Positions 10,028 through 19,580 of a stretch of 64,000 nt of DNA are shown here, in pieces (position 1 is the first letter of the stretch; each line of letters opens with the position of its first letter). Below the pieces are notes generated by a model. That model did not search any database. It was not told the DNA's origin and worked only from the letters and a program-made list of their open reading frames with translations. A program made the translations under genes and the position numbers. Source of the DNA: Scheffersomyces stipitis CBS 6054 (lineage: Eukaryota; Ascomycota; Pichiomycetes; Serinales; Debaryomycetaceae); NCBI RefSeq assembly GCF_000209165.1, contig NC_009068.1, positions 620,001-684,000 on the forward strand, written 5' to 3'.

Positions 10028-11719
10028 GCATCAGAATTTTTTATGGAGAAGAGCATAAAGAAGAGCCGAGTCTGAAACCACCGCAAGAGTAGTGCCACAT
10101 TGGTTTATCTTTTGGTTCTTATCTTTACGTCCTCCGATACAATCTCTACAATAAGTCTATAAATAGATAAAAAAGTCGTCAGACCAATAATGACAAATCA
10201 TGATGAAATATTGCTCTAGTTTTCAGCTCTTGGCTCTTGTTTCAGGAGAATGTACTTTCGTCAAAAGTGAAATCGCCAATATAGATAAGTGAATTGGTTT
10301 CGGTATTCTGTTTGTATGCGTATACAAGAAAACGTTGCATTTTGCAATCAAACCCTGAAATCGGCGCAGCCGAAACTCGCCTTCAATGGGTTCTTCTGGA
10401 ATGCTCTATCTACTAATTCATTTGATGTTCTTGAGAGTCATCTTCTACATGTCTAACTATGGTCCCCCGCCTTTGGCCCCAAAGATGAGTCCTGCTGTCA
10501 GGCACAACGTGCTCTGGTCAGAAGGGAAACAGCAATAATACATCAATAATCTCACAGAAGATCTCGTATTTAGGCTCCATTTAGGGATCCGGGTTACTGG
10601 CATCGAGTCCGAAGAAGAGCCTGGTCCTGAGATTTCGGCCAGCTCCGGCACAGCCCGAATCACCGACTCCTTATGTTGAAGTGTGAAAACGGCCGAGTCC
10701 CGATGGCGACATAAAGTCAAGAAAACGTTGGAAGAAGATAATCCAGTCCAATTAAATGATCACCAATTGCAAAAGGATTAACGAACGACCCTCGGAACTA
10801 GCCTACCGTATCCTGCACCTGCATGCATATTTTCAGAAAACTGTGATGAGGAATGGAAGGCAGGCAGAAAATAATGCGTTTGACATTTTCCGCACCGCAG
10901 CAGACATGATGATTTAGATTAGCCCACACTCGGATCTGTGATCCAGAACATAGGCGATGACTATGGCTACCCAGATGATACGCTGAGAGGGCCAGTTTAA
11001 TTGGTATATGGGTTGGCTGCCACATTTACACCTTACCCCGCTGGTGTGTGGCGGCCGCTAAGAAATCCATTCATTTTGCCTTGCCCAGAAACTGCTCCCC
11101 ATGGCAAGCCTGGGCGAGCTTGTAGAACCGTCTTGTCACCGGAAGGTTGGTCCGCCAAGAGGTGCAGAATTAAAACCAGAGAAAACTCATAAGTTGGAAT
11201 AATAGATGGCACACAAGTGATGCAAAATGCCATGGAAACGAAACAGCGAAGGAAATGAGCTCGCACTTCCACACTTTGTGAGTTCGGCACAGCTGTGTAA
11301 TAATATATGGCTCCATCGCGCTCAATCCTTTCGAAAGAAGACAGAAGCTCTAAGGGCACACCTTCCCAGCTCCGATTGCCATCATGGATTCAATCCATAT
11401 TCTCTATACTGTACAGGCTGCCAAGGGGGTCCTCCATATGGAGGGATGGTGTCTTGGGATGGAGTCTTGGAATGGCCTTTGATCCTGTCTGTGGATCCAT
11501 ACCACCTTAGCTAAGAGTTGCAACATCATGTTTCTTGGCCGTGCATTGCTTTTTGTGCAGGCGGCATGTGTGCAGCATGCAGGCTGCATGGTGGAGATTG
11601 ATTGTTAGACTCTTTCCGCCCAGCAACCATGTGTAGATAAGCTCCCATTGCAAATAACCGTACTTTTTAATTTATGTCGGCGACGTTATTTTCTTGACAT
11701 CAGATGGGCACACCAGAAC

Positions 11720-11761
11720 GATAAGATAACATCGACGACTATAAATAAGACGTCATCCCCT
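11720..11761 (+). promoter_or_regulatory. ENA core promoter: GATA pair, TATA, CRE-like site, STRE
   Basis: In order: GATAAG and GATAAC (11720-11730), TATAAATA (about 11741-11747), GACGTCAT (11749-11756, ATGACGTC on the other strand, like a Sko1/CREB half palindrome) and CCCCT (11757-11761, a stress response element). The S. cerevisiae ENA1 promoter is known to use a CRE bound by Sko1; the similarity here is by motif only. The TATA lies about 215 bp before the ATG. Confidence 0.45.
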
Positions 11762-11958
11762 CGTATGCCAGACTCCGATGTCCGAAGTCACTCTTCACCA
11801 GTACTCCAATAATAGCGATTGCAAAAACATTCCATTTTGCACTGCTAAGACATTTTCATAGTTAACTACTATTCTGTAAGTGTCACTACTATTTTTCAAA
11901 TTTATACCATTGACGTATAAGTTCATTAATTCAACTATATTATTTTCATAACTGACAA

Positions 11959-14900
11959 ATGTCAGCCATTGCACACTCCAGCACTATAGACAAAAAGAGG
12001 ACCGGAAATGAAGATGGGCACTCCATAATTTCTACCTCGTCTGGCGGAGACCCTGGGTTCCAGCCGTACCGTTTAACTGCGGCAGAGCTTGCGAAGAGGC
12101 TTAATACCAGCATTGAAGATGGTCTTACCCCTCTTCAGGCAGAGGAAAACCTCAAGAAGTACGGAGCCAACAGTTTGGGAGACGGCGAGAAAATCTCATA
12201 CACCAAGATTTTGGCTCATCAGGTATTCAACGCCATGATCTTGGTTTTGATCATTTCCATGATCATAGCCTTGGCCATCAAGGATTGGATTTCTGGAGGT
12301 GTCATTGGGTTTGTCGTGGGAATCAACATCTTCGTCGGTTTCATCCAAGAGTTCAAGGCTGAAAAGACCATGGGTTCCTTGAGATCCTTGTCTTCTCCAA
12401 CAGCCAGAATTACCAGAAATGGTGACGATACGACAATTCCTGCCGAAGAGGTCGTACCTGGTGATATTGTCCACATCAGAGTTGGAGACACCGTTCCAGC
12501 CGATCTCAGATTGTTTGATTCCATGAACTTGGAAACAGACGAAGCCTTATTGACTGGAGAATCGTTGCCAGTAACCAAAGACCACAACGAAACGTACTTG
12601 GACTTCACCCAGCAAGTTCCAGTGGGTGATAGATTGAATTTGGCTTACTCTTCTTCAATTGTCTCCAAAGGACGTGGATCCGGTATCGTTTATGCTACCG
12701 GTTTACAGACGGAAATTGGAAACATCGCCAGCTCTTTGAAGAGCGACACTGGGCTCATCAGAAAGGTTGACAAGTCCAACAATAGAAAACCCAAGAAGAG
12801 TGAATACGGAAAGGCTTTCTTCGGTACCATCTACGATATTGTAGGTAACGTCTTGGGTATCAACGTCGGAACTCCTTTACAGAGAAAATTATCGTGGTTA
12901 GCTATTTTCTTATTCTGTGTCGCCGTAGTCTTTGCTATAGTCGTTATGGCTTCTCAAAAGTTCAATGTGAACAAGGAAGTTGCCATTTACGCTATTTGTG
13001 TGGCTCTTTCTATGATTCCTTCAGCTTTAATTGTCGTTTTGACAATTACCATGGCTGTAGGGGCACAGGTCATGGTTTCCAAACATGTTATTGTCCGTAA
13101 GCTCGACTCTTTAGAAGCCTTGGGAGGTATTAATGACATCTGTTCCGACAAGACAGGGACCTTGACCCAAGGTAAGATGATTGCTAAAAAGGTTTGGTTA
13201 CCTACAATTGGAACCCTCAATGTTGACAACTCTGATGAACCATACAACCCAACTGTAGGAGACGTTCGTTATACGAGATTTTCTCCCAAATTCATTAAGG
13301 AAACAGACGAAGAAATAGACATTAATTCTCCTTATCCAGATGACCCCAAGCCTCGCAACTTTCACAACTGGTTGATGACAGCTACTATGGCTAACATCGC
13401 TACTATTCACACTTCCGCCGACGAGGAAACAGGTGAAACCGTATGGAAAGCCCATGGAGATGCAACTGAAATCGCAATTCAGGTCTTTACTACAAGATTG
13501 AACTACGCTCGTGACTCGCTTACCCATGAATACGACCATATCAACGAGTTTCCTTTTGACTCTTCTATTAAGAGAATGTCAGCCGTCTATAAGCACATTG
13601 AATCTGGTGAAATCAGAGTTTACAGTAAAGGTGCTGTAGAAAGATTATTAGGCATTTGCACCCAATGGTACGGCCATGATGATGATTCAGACAAGTTGTA
13701 TGATAGTCAAGAACCAATTCCCTTGACCGAAAGTGACAAGGAGTTGATTGAAGAAAATATGGCTGCATTGTCATCTCAAGGTCTCAGAGTTTTGGCTTTT
13801 GCTACCAAGAAGGTCGAAGACAAGGAGTTGGACTTGAACGACAGAGATCAAGTTGAAAGCGATTTGATCTTCCAGGGTCTTATCGGCATCTATGACCCTC
13901 CCAGAATTGAAACCGCAGGATCTGTTAAGTTGTGCCACAGAGCTGGTATCAATGTCCATATGTTGACTGGTGACCACCCCGGTACTGCTAAGGCTATAGC
14001 CCAAGAGGTAGGTATCTTGCCTCACAACTTGTACCACTACAGCGATGAAGTTGTAAAGGTAATGGTTATGACAGCTAACGAGTTTGACTCCTTGTCTGAC
14101 GAAGAAATCGACAACTTGCCAGTTTTGCCTTTGGTTATTGCCAGGTGTGCTCCTCAGACAAAGGTCAGAATGATTGAAGCTTTACATCGTCGTAATAAGT
14201 TCTGTGCCATGACAGGTGACGGTGTTAATGATTCTCCATCCTTGAAGAAAGCAGACGTTGGTATTGCTATGGGCCTTAACGGTTCTGATGTCGCTAAGGA
14301 TGCTTCCGATATTGTCTTAACTGATGACAATTTCGCATCCATTCTTAACGCTGTTGAAGAAGGAAGAAGAATGGCAGCCAACATTCAGAAATTTGTCTTG
14401 CAATTGTTAGCTGAAAATGTTGCTCAAGCTCTCTACTTAATGATTGGTTTGGCTTTCATCGACAATGCCGGATTATCTGTTTTCCCATTGTCACCCGTAG
14501 AAGTATTGTGGATCTTGGTTGTCACTTCCTGTTTTCCAGCTATGGGTTTGGGTCGTGAGAAAGCTTCAGATGATGTCTTGGAACAACCTCCTAATGCCGA
14601 GATCTTTACCTGGGAAGTTATCATCGATATGCTTGCATACGGAATCTGGATGGCAGTCTGTTGTTTGCTTACTTTTGTTATCATTGTCTTCATTGACGGA
14701 AACGGCTACTTAGGTGTTGACTGTAACTCCAACAGCTCGAATCCTGGTACATGTGACTTGGTCTTCAGGGGAAGATCCGCTTCGTTTGCTACTATGACTT
14801 GGTGTGCATTGATATTGGCCTGGGAATGTATCCATCCTACTAATTCTTTATTCCGTATGAGACAAGACACAGATCACCCATGGTGGAAGCAGACTGCCAT

Positions 14901-15222
14901 AGATTTGTGGAGTAACAAGTTCTTGTTCTTCTCTGTCATCGGCGGTTTCGTTTCGGTTTTCCCAGTTGTCTACATTCCTGTTATCAACACCAAAGTTTTC
15001 TTACACAAGCCTATCGGCTACGAATGGGGTGTTGCTGTGGGTCTCTCTGTCTTGTACTTGCTTGGAAGTGAAGCCTGGAAATGGGCCAAGAGGGTTTATA
15101 GACGTAAGGTTTCCTACAAGGCTAAGAACCCTGAATACGAATTGGAAAGAAACGACCCATTCCAGAAATACGCTTCTTTCTCTCGTTCCAATACCATGGA
15201 CAAGACCGATTACTTAGTTTAG
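11959..15222 (+). CDS. ENA: ENA-type (P-type IID) Na+/Li+/K+ efflux ATPase
   Basis: 1087 residues, close to S. cerevisiae Ena1 (1091). P-type ATPase landmarks appear in order: cation ATPase N-terminus (about 35-105); actuator-domain TGES at about 199-202 within LLTGESLPV; membrane segment IPSALIVVLTITMAVG, as in ENA pumps; phosphorylated Asp397 in CSDKTGTLTQGKM; nucleotide-binding region; hinge TGDGVNDSPSLKKADVG; and six C-terminal membrane segments. The long N-terminal tail and the IPSALIVVLTITM segment separate ENA from Ca2+ and H+ pumps. It exports Na+, Li+ or K+ at the plasma membrane. ENA genes are usually induced by salt and alkaline pH, which fits the CRE-like and STRE sites upstream. 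A HAL3-family gene, a known indirect regulator of ENA, lies 29 kb away. Confidence 0.93.
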   Translation: MSAIAHSSTIDKKRTGNEDGHSIISTSSGGDPGFQPYRLTAAELAKRLNTSIEDGLTPLQAEENLKKYGANSLGDGEKISYTKILAHQVFNAMILVLIISMIIALAIKDWISGGVIGFVVGINIFVGFIQEFKAEKTMGSLRSLSSPTARITRNGDDTTIPAEEVVPGDIVHIRVGDTVPADLRLFDSMNLETDEALLTGESLPVTKDHNETYLDFTQQVPVGDRLNLAYSSSIVSKGRGSGIVYATGLQTEIGNIASSLKSDTGLIRKVDKSNNRKPKKSEYGKAFFGTIYDIVGNVLGINVGTPLQRKLSWLAIFLFCVAVVFAIVVMASQKFNVNKEVAIYAICVALSMIPSALIVVLTITMAVGAQVMVSKHVIVRKLDSLEALGGINDICSDKTGTLTQGKMIAKKVWLPTIGTLNVDNSDEPYNPTVGDVRYTRFSPKFIKETDEEIDINSPYPDDPKPRNFHNWLMTATMANIATIHTSADEETGETVWKAHGDATEIAIQVFTTRLNYARDSLTHEYDHINEFPFDSSIKRMSAVYKHIESGEIRVYSKGAVERLLGICTQWYGHDDDSDKLYDSQEPIPLTESDKELIEENMAALSSQGLRVLAFATKKVEDKELDLNDRDQVESDLIFQGLIGIYDPPRIETAGSVKLCHRAGINVHMLTGDHPGTAKAIAQEVGILPHNLYHYSDEVVKVMVMTANEFDSLSDEEIDNLPVLPLVIARCAPQTKVRMIEALHRRNKFCAMTGDGVNDSPSLKKADVGIAMGLNGSDVAKDASDIVLTDDNFASILNAVEEGRRMAANIQKFVLQLLAENVAQALYLMIGLAFIDNAGLSVFPLSPVEVLWILVVTSCFPAMGLGREKASDDVLEQPPNAEIFTWEVIIDMLAYGIWMAVCCLLTFVIIVFIDGNGYLGVDCNSNSSNPGTCDLVFRGRSASFATMTWCALILAWECIHPTNSLFRMRQDTDHPWWKQTAIDLWSNKFLFFSVIGGFVSVFPVVYIPVINTKVFLHKPIGYEWGVAVGLSVLYLLGSEAWKWAKRVYRRKVSYKAKNPEYELERNDPFQKYASFSRSNTMDKTDYLV

Positions 15223-15405
15223 ATTCACACTGCTTTGCATTGTTTCATTTCTATATTTCATTTCTATGTTTCATTTCTTGTGGTTCTCTATATTCCACAT
15301 ACGTTAGAGCATTTCTATTTTTTAGTTTGATTTTCATCCCATCTATTCATTTACTTTATAAATATCCACGATAATAAATAATCAATACAAAATAATTCTT
15401 GTAGT

Positions 15406-16083
15406 CTATCTTAATCTCTGGTCCTTGACTTCGAACTGGCCACCTAAATGTGATGTGTTTCCAAAGGTCTGTATGGTCCCATGGCTGGTATCCTTATTGA
15501 TGTCAATAACCGTGACCGAAGTGTTGAATGGAACCTTCAAATCATGGGGTTCCAAAAATTTGCTTAGTTGGTACTTCTTGTCCTTATACAAATAATTTGT
15601 GAATCCTGTAATCACACCTCCATGGGTGCAAAGAAGCACGTTCTTACTGTTACGATTCAGCTTGATGACATGCTGCCATTCCTCATCGATCCTACGAAGT
15701 AACTGGACCTTTGTTTCGCCCATGTTGCGGAAATTCTCACCGTATTTGGCGAGAGCATCCTTCAAGTACATGCCTTGAACTATTCCCATTTCTCGTTCTC
15801 TCAAATTGGAAGTGAATCTCAAAGACTTCTGCTCGTCTTGACGCTTTACTATCTCAGCAACAGTATTGCGACATCTTATCAAATCCGAAGATATGAACTC
15901 ATCGATGTCTATCTGGGAAAAAAACTCTCCAACCTTTTCTGATTGATCCTGCCCAACCTCGTTAATGTCTATGTCTAAATGGCCCTGGAGAATCTTCTGG
16001 ACATTATGGTCCGTTTGGCCGTGTCTAACCACAAAAATACGGAGAATTTCAGGATCCTCATTTGACACTACGTCTATCGTCAT
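15406..16083 (-). CDS. Histidine phosphatase superfamily protein (YOR283W-like)
   Basis: 225 residues. The N-terminal RHGQTDHN (residues 20-27) is the RHG catalytic motif with the phospho-accepting His21. Later residues fit the family: SSDLIRCRNTVAEIV, REREMGIVQGM and CTHGGVITGF carrying the second catalytic His. The size and the presence of only a phosphatase domain match the small broad-specificity phosphatases (S. cerevisiae YOR283W type, about 230 aa) rather than phosphoglycerate mutase or the bifunctional PFK2/FBPase. The substrate cannot be told from sequence. No targeting signal is seen. Its 3' end faces the ENA gene, 183 bp away. Confidence 0.75.
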   Translation of the reverse strand: MTIDVVSNEDPEILRIFVVRHGQTDHNVQKILQGHLDIDINEVGQDQSEKVGEFFSQIDIDEFISSDLIRCRNTVAEIVKRQDEQKSLRFTSNLREREMGIVQGMYLKDALAKYGENFRNMGETKVQLLRRIDEEWQHVIKLNRNSKNVLLCTHGGVITGFTNYLYKDKKYQLSKFLEPHDLKVPFNTSVTVIDINKDTSHGTIQTFGNTSHLGGQFEVKDQRLR

Positions 16084-16398
16084 GTTCTATATTTCTAAGT
16101 ATGTAATTCTATCAGGTAAAAAGAGAGACGAACATGAAGAAGTATTTAAATCGTTATCAGTTCATAAAAACGTCATTGCTCTGTATGCATGATTTTCTGA
16201 GAGTAGACTTTTTGACTGAACATGTGCATGATGCTTTCCGAGGGTTCGGAAGAGATACATTTCGGATCAATATAGTAAGTAAGACATTCTACAAGATGCT
16301 GATACTGGAGTAAGTCTATTAGTTTATTTAGGGAGTTTTGGAGCTATGTCATCTATAAACTCTATCGTGATCATATAAATACTTATCGTCAAATCATA
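16084..16398. other. Short intergenic region
   Basis: Between the histidine phosphatase start and the ECM31 stop, both on the minus strand. AT-rich, no open frame of note. It probably holds the phosphatase promoter and the ECM31 terminator. Confidence 0.4.
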
Positions 16399-17337
16399 CT
16401 AATGGATGTGGTGGGCCTGTTTCTTGAACTCTTCAAATACATCTCTCTTGATCTTGTAACCGTGCTCATCTACGTCAGGAAATTGAGCGTTCTCTACATG
16501 TTCACCGTAGCTGGTCAACGCCTCAACTCCTTTGGTATAAAAGTCCTCGTAGGCACGGACAAACTTGGGCTTGTGGTTCTCTTTATTACTCTTCATTCCG
16601 AGAATGTCAGAGATCACGAGAACTTGCCCGGAAGTAAATGGACCGGCACCAATACCAATGGTCGGAACGCTCAAGTTTTCAGTGATGTACTGAGCCAATT
16701 TGTTGGGAATACACTCTAGCACAATGGAAAAAACACCAGCTCGTTGGAGGTCAAGACACTGCTTGTATATACTGACAGCATTTTCAACAGAGTTCCCCTG
16801 AAGCCTGTAGCCTCCAAGAGCGTTGTGTTTTTGGGGAGTAAGTCCAACATGGCCCATTACAGGAATTCCGACCGTGGTCAACCGGTTTACCGTTGGCAAG
16901 ATGAATTCATCTCCTCCTTCGACCTTGACACCTTGAATCTTACCGTGCTTGATAATAGTCATGGCCGTATCCAAGGCTTGTTCCGAGGACTTCTCGTACG
17001 AGCCAAATGGTAAATCGGCCACGATCAAAGACGAATCATTACCTCTTTGGACTGACTTCACGTGATAAAGCATCTCTTGAAACTCCAACTCGTTAGTGTC
17101 ATCAAGCCCCAACGTAGTATTGGCAAGAGAGTCTCCTATCAAACAAATGTCGATACCGGCATGATCAACCATCTTGGCGGTTATGAAGTCGTGTGCTGTT
17201 ACGACGGTAATTGGCTTGGAGCTAGCATAGAACCTGTTGATATCGGCCACAGTCTTTCTAGCTGTGCCAGTGTAGGAGGATTTGGCAGAAACACTCAGGC
17301 TGAATGTTCTTCTGAAGATTTGGACTCTGGAAGACAT
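16399..17337 (-). CDS. ECM31: Ketopantoate hydroxymethyltransferase (PanB type)
   Basis: 312 residues, the family length. The enzyme adds a hydroxymethyl group from 5,10-methylene-THF to alpha-ketoisovalerate, the first committed step to pantothenate and CoA. Visible PanB signatures: ITVVTAHDFITAKMVDHAGIDICLIGDSL, the metal-binding GDSLANTTLG region, VADLPFGSY, VKVEGGDE, GHVGLTPQ and TIGIGAGPFTSGQVLVISDILGM. The first 28 residues (SSRVQIFRRTFSLSVSAKSS) are basic and Ser-rich without acids and look like a mitochondrial presequence. The ATG at 17337 is the first in frame. A HAL3/PPCDC-family gene at 44.4-46.7 kb belongs to the same CoA route. Confidence 0.92.
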   Translation of the reverse strand: MSSRVQIFRRTFSLSVSAKSSYTGTARKTVADINRFYASSKPITVVTAHDFITAKMVDHAGIDICLIGDSLANTTLGLDDTNELEFQEMLYHVKSVQRGNDSSLIVADLPFGSYEKSSEQALDTAMTIIKHGKIQGVKVEGGDEFILPTVNRLTTVGIPVMGHVGLTPQKHNALGGYRLQGNSVENAVSIYKQCLDLQRAGVFSIVLECIPNKLAQYITENLSVPTIGIGAGPFTSGQVLVISDILGMKSNKENHKPKFVRAYEDFYTKGVEALTSYGEHVENAQFPDVDEHGYKIKRDVFEEFKKQAHHIH

Positions 17338-18053
17338 AGCAATACAGGAAAAGGGGAAATATAGTTACAGGATAGGTGTAGTCAAGCTCTGGATAATTTG
17401 CACACTCAGTGAAAAATTCTGTTAATTTGATCCGAACGAGATTTTGTAGGTGAAAATGGACAAGAAGAAACACTTAAACGACGGTATCACTATTTATACT
17501 ATTCGATACATCTACTGGAGTACGCCGAATACTTGAACTATCACAGGAAGAGTAAAGGTGTCTAAACGAAGACAAGAACAATACTCCATTCTATACGACT
17601 GTACGATGGAAATGACAAAAAAGATGAGTCTTCAGCGAGTGAGCAAAATTCGGAAGTAGCTGCAAATTGACTAAATCCGATAACCATTTACAATCATTGT
17701 ATATAACGTAGCCATATAAAGATTGGTCATGATCCGAGGATTGGAATTACAATCTAGAGAGAATTGTCTATTTGGTAAATTTTGCAGTCGCCATATATGT
17801 ATAATGCACAAGCAACGGTTTGAAGCATCTACTACATAGAAAATCTTTCAAGAGAACATTCTTGGTGCTTGCGACATGAAGATTAATCCGTCCAAACATA
17901 ATATCCCGTAATTAAGTTTATCAGAATTCTTAATCACCTATTTCAGATATCTTGCAACCACAGACCTTCCATTAGTAAGATTTATATCCCAGCGTGTATA
18001 TATTAATGCTGCCGCACAGTCGGGACTTACCCGCATCCAAGTGACGTCGGCCC
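17338..18053. other. Divergent ECM31/GLO1 promoter region
   Basis: 716 bp, no gene. On the GLO1 side lie ATTAGTAA (17971-17978), a match to the Yap1/Cap1 site MTTASTAA, and TATATATT (17997-18004). The TATA is only 50 bp before the first GLO1 ATG. Confidence 0.5.
17971..18004 (+). promoter_or_regulatory. GLO1 promoter: Cap1/Yap1-like site and TATA box
   Basis: ATTAGTAA at 17971-17978 fits the AP-1-like Cap1 consensus of CTG-clade yeasts. TATATATT follows at 17997-18004. The TATA lies 50 bp from the ATG at 18054 and 182 bp from the in-frame ATG at 18186, so some transcripts may start after the first ATG. Confidence 0.45.
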
Positions 18054-19151
18054 ATGTCTCTTATTACTTCTTCAATTGTCTTTAGGACATTGCAAAAACC
18101 AATAGGCACATTCTACAGGCCCAGCAACCCTTTGAAAACCGTGCTCTACGCCAAAAACAGACTCAATTGCTTTAAGTACTCCACAATGCCATCTTTCGAC
18201 AATTCTTTCCTTATGAATCACACCTGTCTCCGTATCAAGGACCCTAAGGTGCTGATCCCATTCTACACTGAGAACTTTGGCTTCAAGCTTGTCAACACCT
18301 TCAAGTTCGAGACTTTCACATTGTACATGCTTGGCTACGAAACCGAAGAAAACAAGCACTTGAACTGGTCTGCACGTCCAGGTATCCTTGAATTATGCCA
18401 TAATCACGGGGTTGAAAACGACCCCGAATACAAGTTGAACCACGGAAATGGTACTGAATTCAGAGGTTTCGGCCATATCTGTGTCACTGTCGACAACATC
18501 GAAGTTGCCGAAAAGGAATTGCTTGCTAAGGATGTCAAGTTTCAAAAGAAATTGTCTGACGGAAGACAAAAGAACATTGCTTTCGCCTTGGATCCCAACG
18601 GCTACTGGATCGAATTGGTTGAAAACGGAATCAATAAGAAAGATGCTACTTCTGACAAGGCTTCCTATAAGTTCAATCATACCATGATCCGTGTTAAGGA
18701 CCCAAAGAAGTCGCTCGATTTCTACAGAAACGTCTTGGGCTTCAAGTTATTGTCTACTTCTGAATTCCCAGAGGCCAAGTTTACACTCTATTTCCTTGGA
18801 TTCGAACACGATCCAAGCTACACTGAGAACTCCGAAACCAAGCCTAACCAATTCTACAGAGAAGGTATTGTTGAATTGACCCACAACTGGGGTACTGAAT
18901 CCGATCCTGAGTTCAAGGGCTACCACAACGGTAACAGCACCGAAAACGGCGCTATTCAAGGCTACGGCCACACCTGTGTCAGTTGCAAGGATCCAGCTAC
19001 ATTCTGTAAGCAAATTGAAGAAGAATACGGCGACAAAGCTGATTGGTCTTTGAAGTGGGACCAAGGTAATATCAAGAAGATCGCTTTTATCAGAGACCCA
19101 GATGGATACTCTGTTGAGATTTTGGGCCACGACTTGTTTGCAGACCAATAA
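18054..19151 (+). CDS. GLO1: Glyoxalase I, two-domain (lactoylglutathione lyase)
   Basis: 365 residues from the first ATG, or 321 from the in-frame ATG at 18186, which is close to S. cerevisiae Glo1 (326). It converts the methylglyoxal-glutathione hemithioacetal to S-lactoylglutathione. Two tandem glyoxalase domains each keep all four metal ligands: domain 1 has His in MNHTCLRI, Glu in GILELCHN, His in GHICVTV and Glu in WIELVENG; domain 2 has His in FNHTMIRV, Glu in GIVELTHN, His in GHTCVSC and Glu in YSVEILGH. The extra 44 N-terminal residues are basic and lack acids, like a mitochondrial presequence. The first ATG has poor context (CCCATG); the second is better (ACAATG). Codon 67 is CTG, where domain 2 has Ser in DPKKSLDFY. 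A glutaredoxin follows on the same strand. Confidence 0.93.
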   Translation: MSLITSSIVFRTLQKPIGTFYRPSNPLKTVLYAKNRLNCFKYSTMPSFDNSFLMNHTCLRIKDPKVLIPFYTENFGFKLVNTFKFETFTLYMLGYETEENKHLNWSARPGILELCHNHGVENDPEYKLNHGNGTEFRGFGHICVTVDNIEVAEKELLAKDVKFQKKLSDGRQKNIAFALDPNGYWIELVENGINKKDATSDKASYKFNHTMIRVKDPKKSLDFYRNVLGFKLLSTSEFPEAKFTLYFLGFEHDPSYTENSETKPNQFYREGIVELTHNWGTESDPEFKGYHNGNSTENGAIQGYGHTCVSCKDPATFCKQIEEEYGDKADWSLKWDQGNIKKIAFIRDPDGYSVEILGHDLFADQ

Positions 19152-19580
19152 CTATCCCTGAGCCATTTGTAAGGAATTAAGTTGAACAAATGACCATTAT
19201 GCTTTTTAAAATGGTGACAAATCCATGAAATCAGTGACGATTAACGGTTTTGCGGTCATTTTTTAGCTGAATTTCATACATTTACGAACCAGTAAGCTCT
19301 TCGTTACCGAAACTACATTATTTCCTATTATCGATATATATATTTCTAATAGAAAGAGCAGTGCCTAGCCTAGGTGCTTTACTAATCTTCCTGTCTAATG
19401 TCAAAATGAGTTTGGCTGAGAAATCCCGTTTGGCGAGGGGCAATAATTTTCCAGTCGCACCGATGTGCCGACAAAAAGCAAACCAATCTTAGTAATCTGC
19501 AAACCTCTGTAAGCGAAAATATATAAGTAGGGAGAAATTCAACTTCTTCAGCAGAAACCACACTTTTTGTTTTCTATTGC
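19152..19580. other. GLO1-GRX intergenic region
   Basis: 429 bp. It holds two TTASTAA elements (TTACTAA at 19379-19385, TTAGTAA at 19489-19495) and TATATAAG at 19520-19527 for the glutaredoxin gene. No open frame of note. Confidence 0.5.
19379..19527 (+). promoter_or_regulatory. Glutaredoxin promoter: two Cap1/Yap1-like sites and TATA
   Basis: TTACTAAT (19379-19386, ATTAGTAA on the other strand) and CTTAGTAA (19488-19495) both fit MTTASTAA. TATATAAG at 19520-19527 lies about 54 bp before the first ATG and 96 bp before the second. This supports oxidative-stress induction by a Yap1/Cap1-type factor, by motif only. Confidence 0.5.

Larger units (their letters stand above)
9860..11958. other. 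Divergent promoter region between MDM20 and the ENA ATPase
   Basis: 2.1 kb without a convincing gene. The MDM20 side holds CTTAACTATGG at 9922-9932, TTAACTATGG at 9950-9959, CTTAACTATG at 10017-10026 and TAACTATGG near 10454. The ENA side has tandem GATA sites (11720-11730), a CRE-like site, a STRE and TATAAATA. Several open frames of 60-108 codons exist here but lack domains and overlap one another on both strands. Confidence 0.5.

Noticed and set aside
10457..11589. Several open frames of 60-108 codons on both strands in the MDM20/ENA spacer
   Set aside because: They overlap each other, show no domain or biased codon use, and lie where a long ENA promoter is expected.
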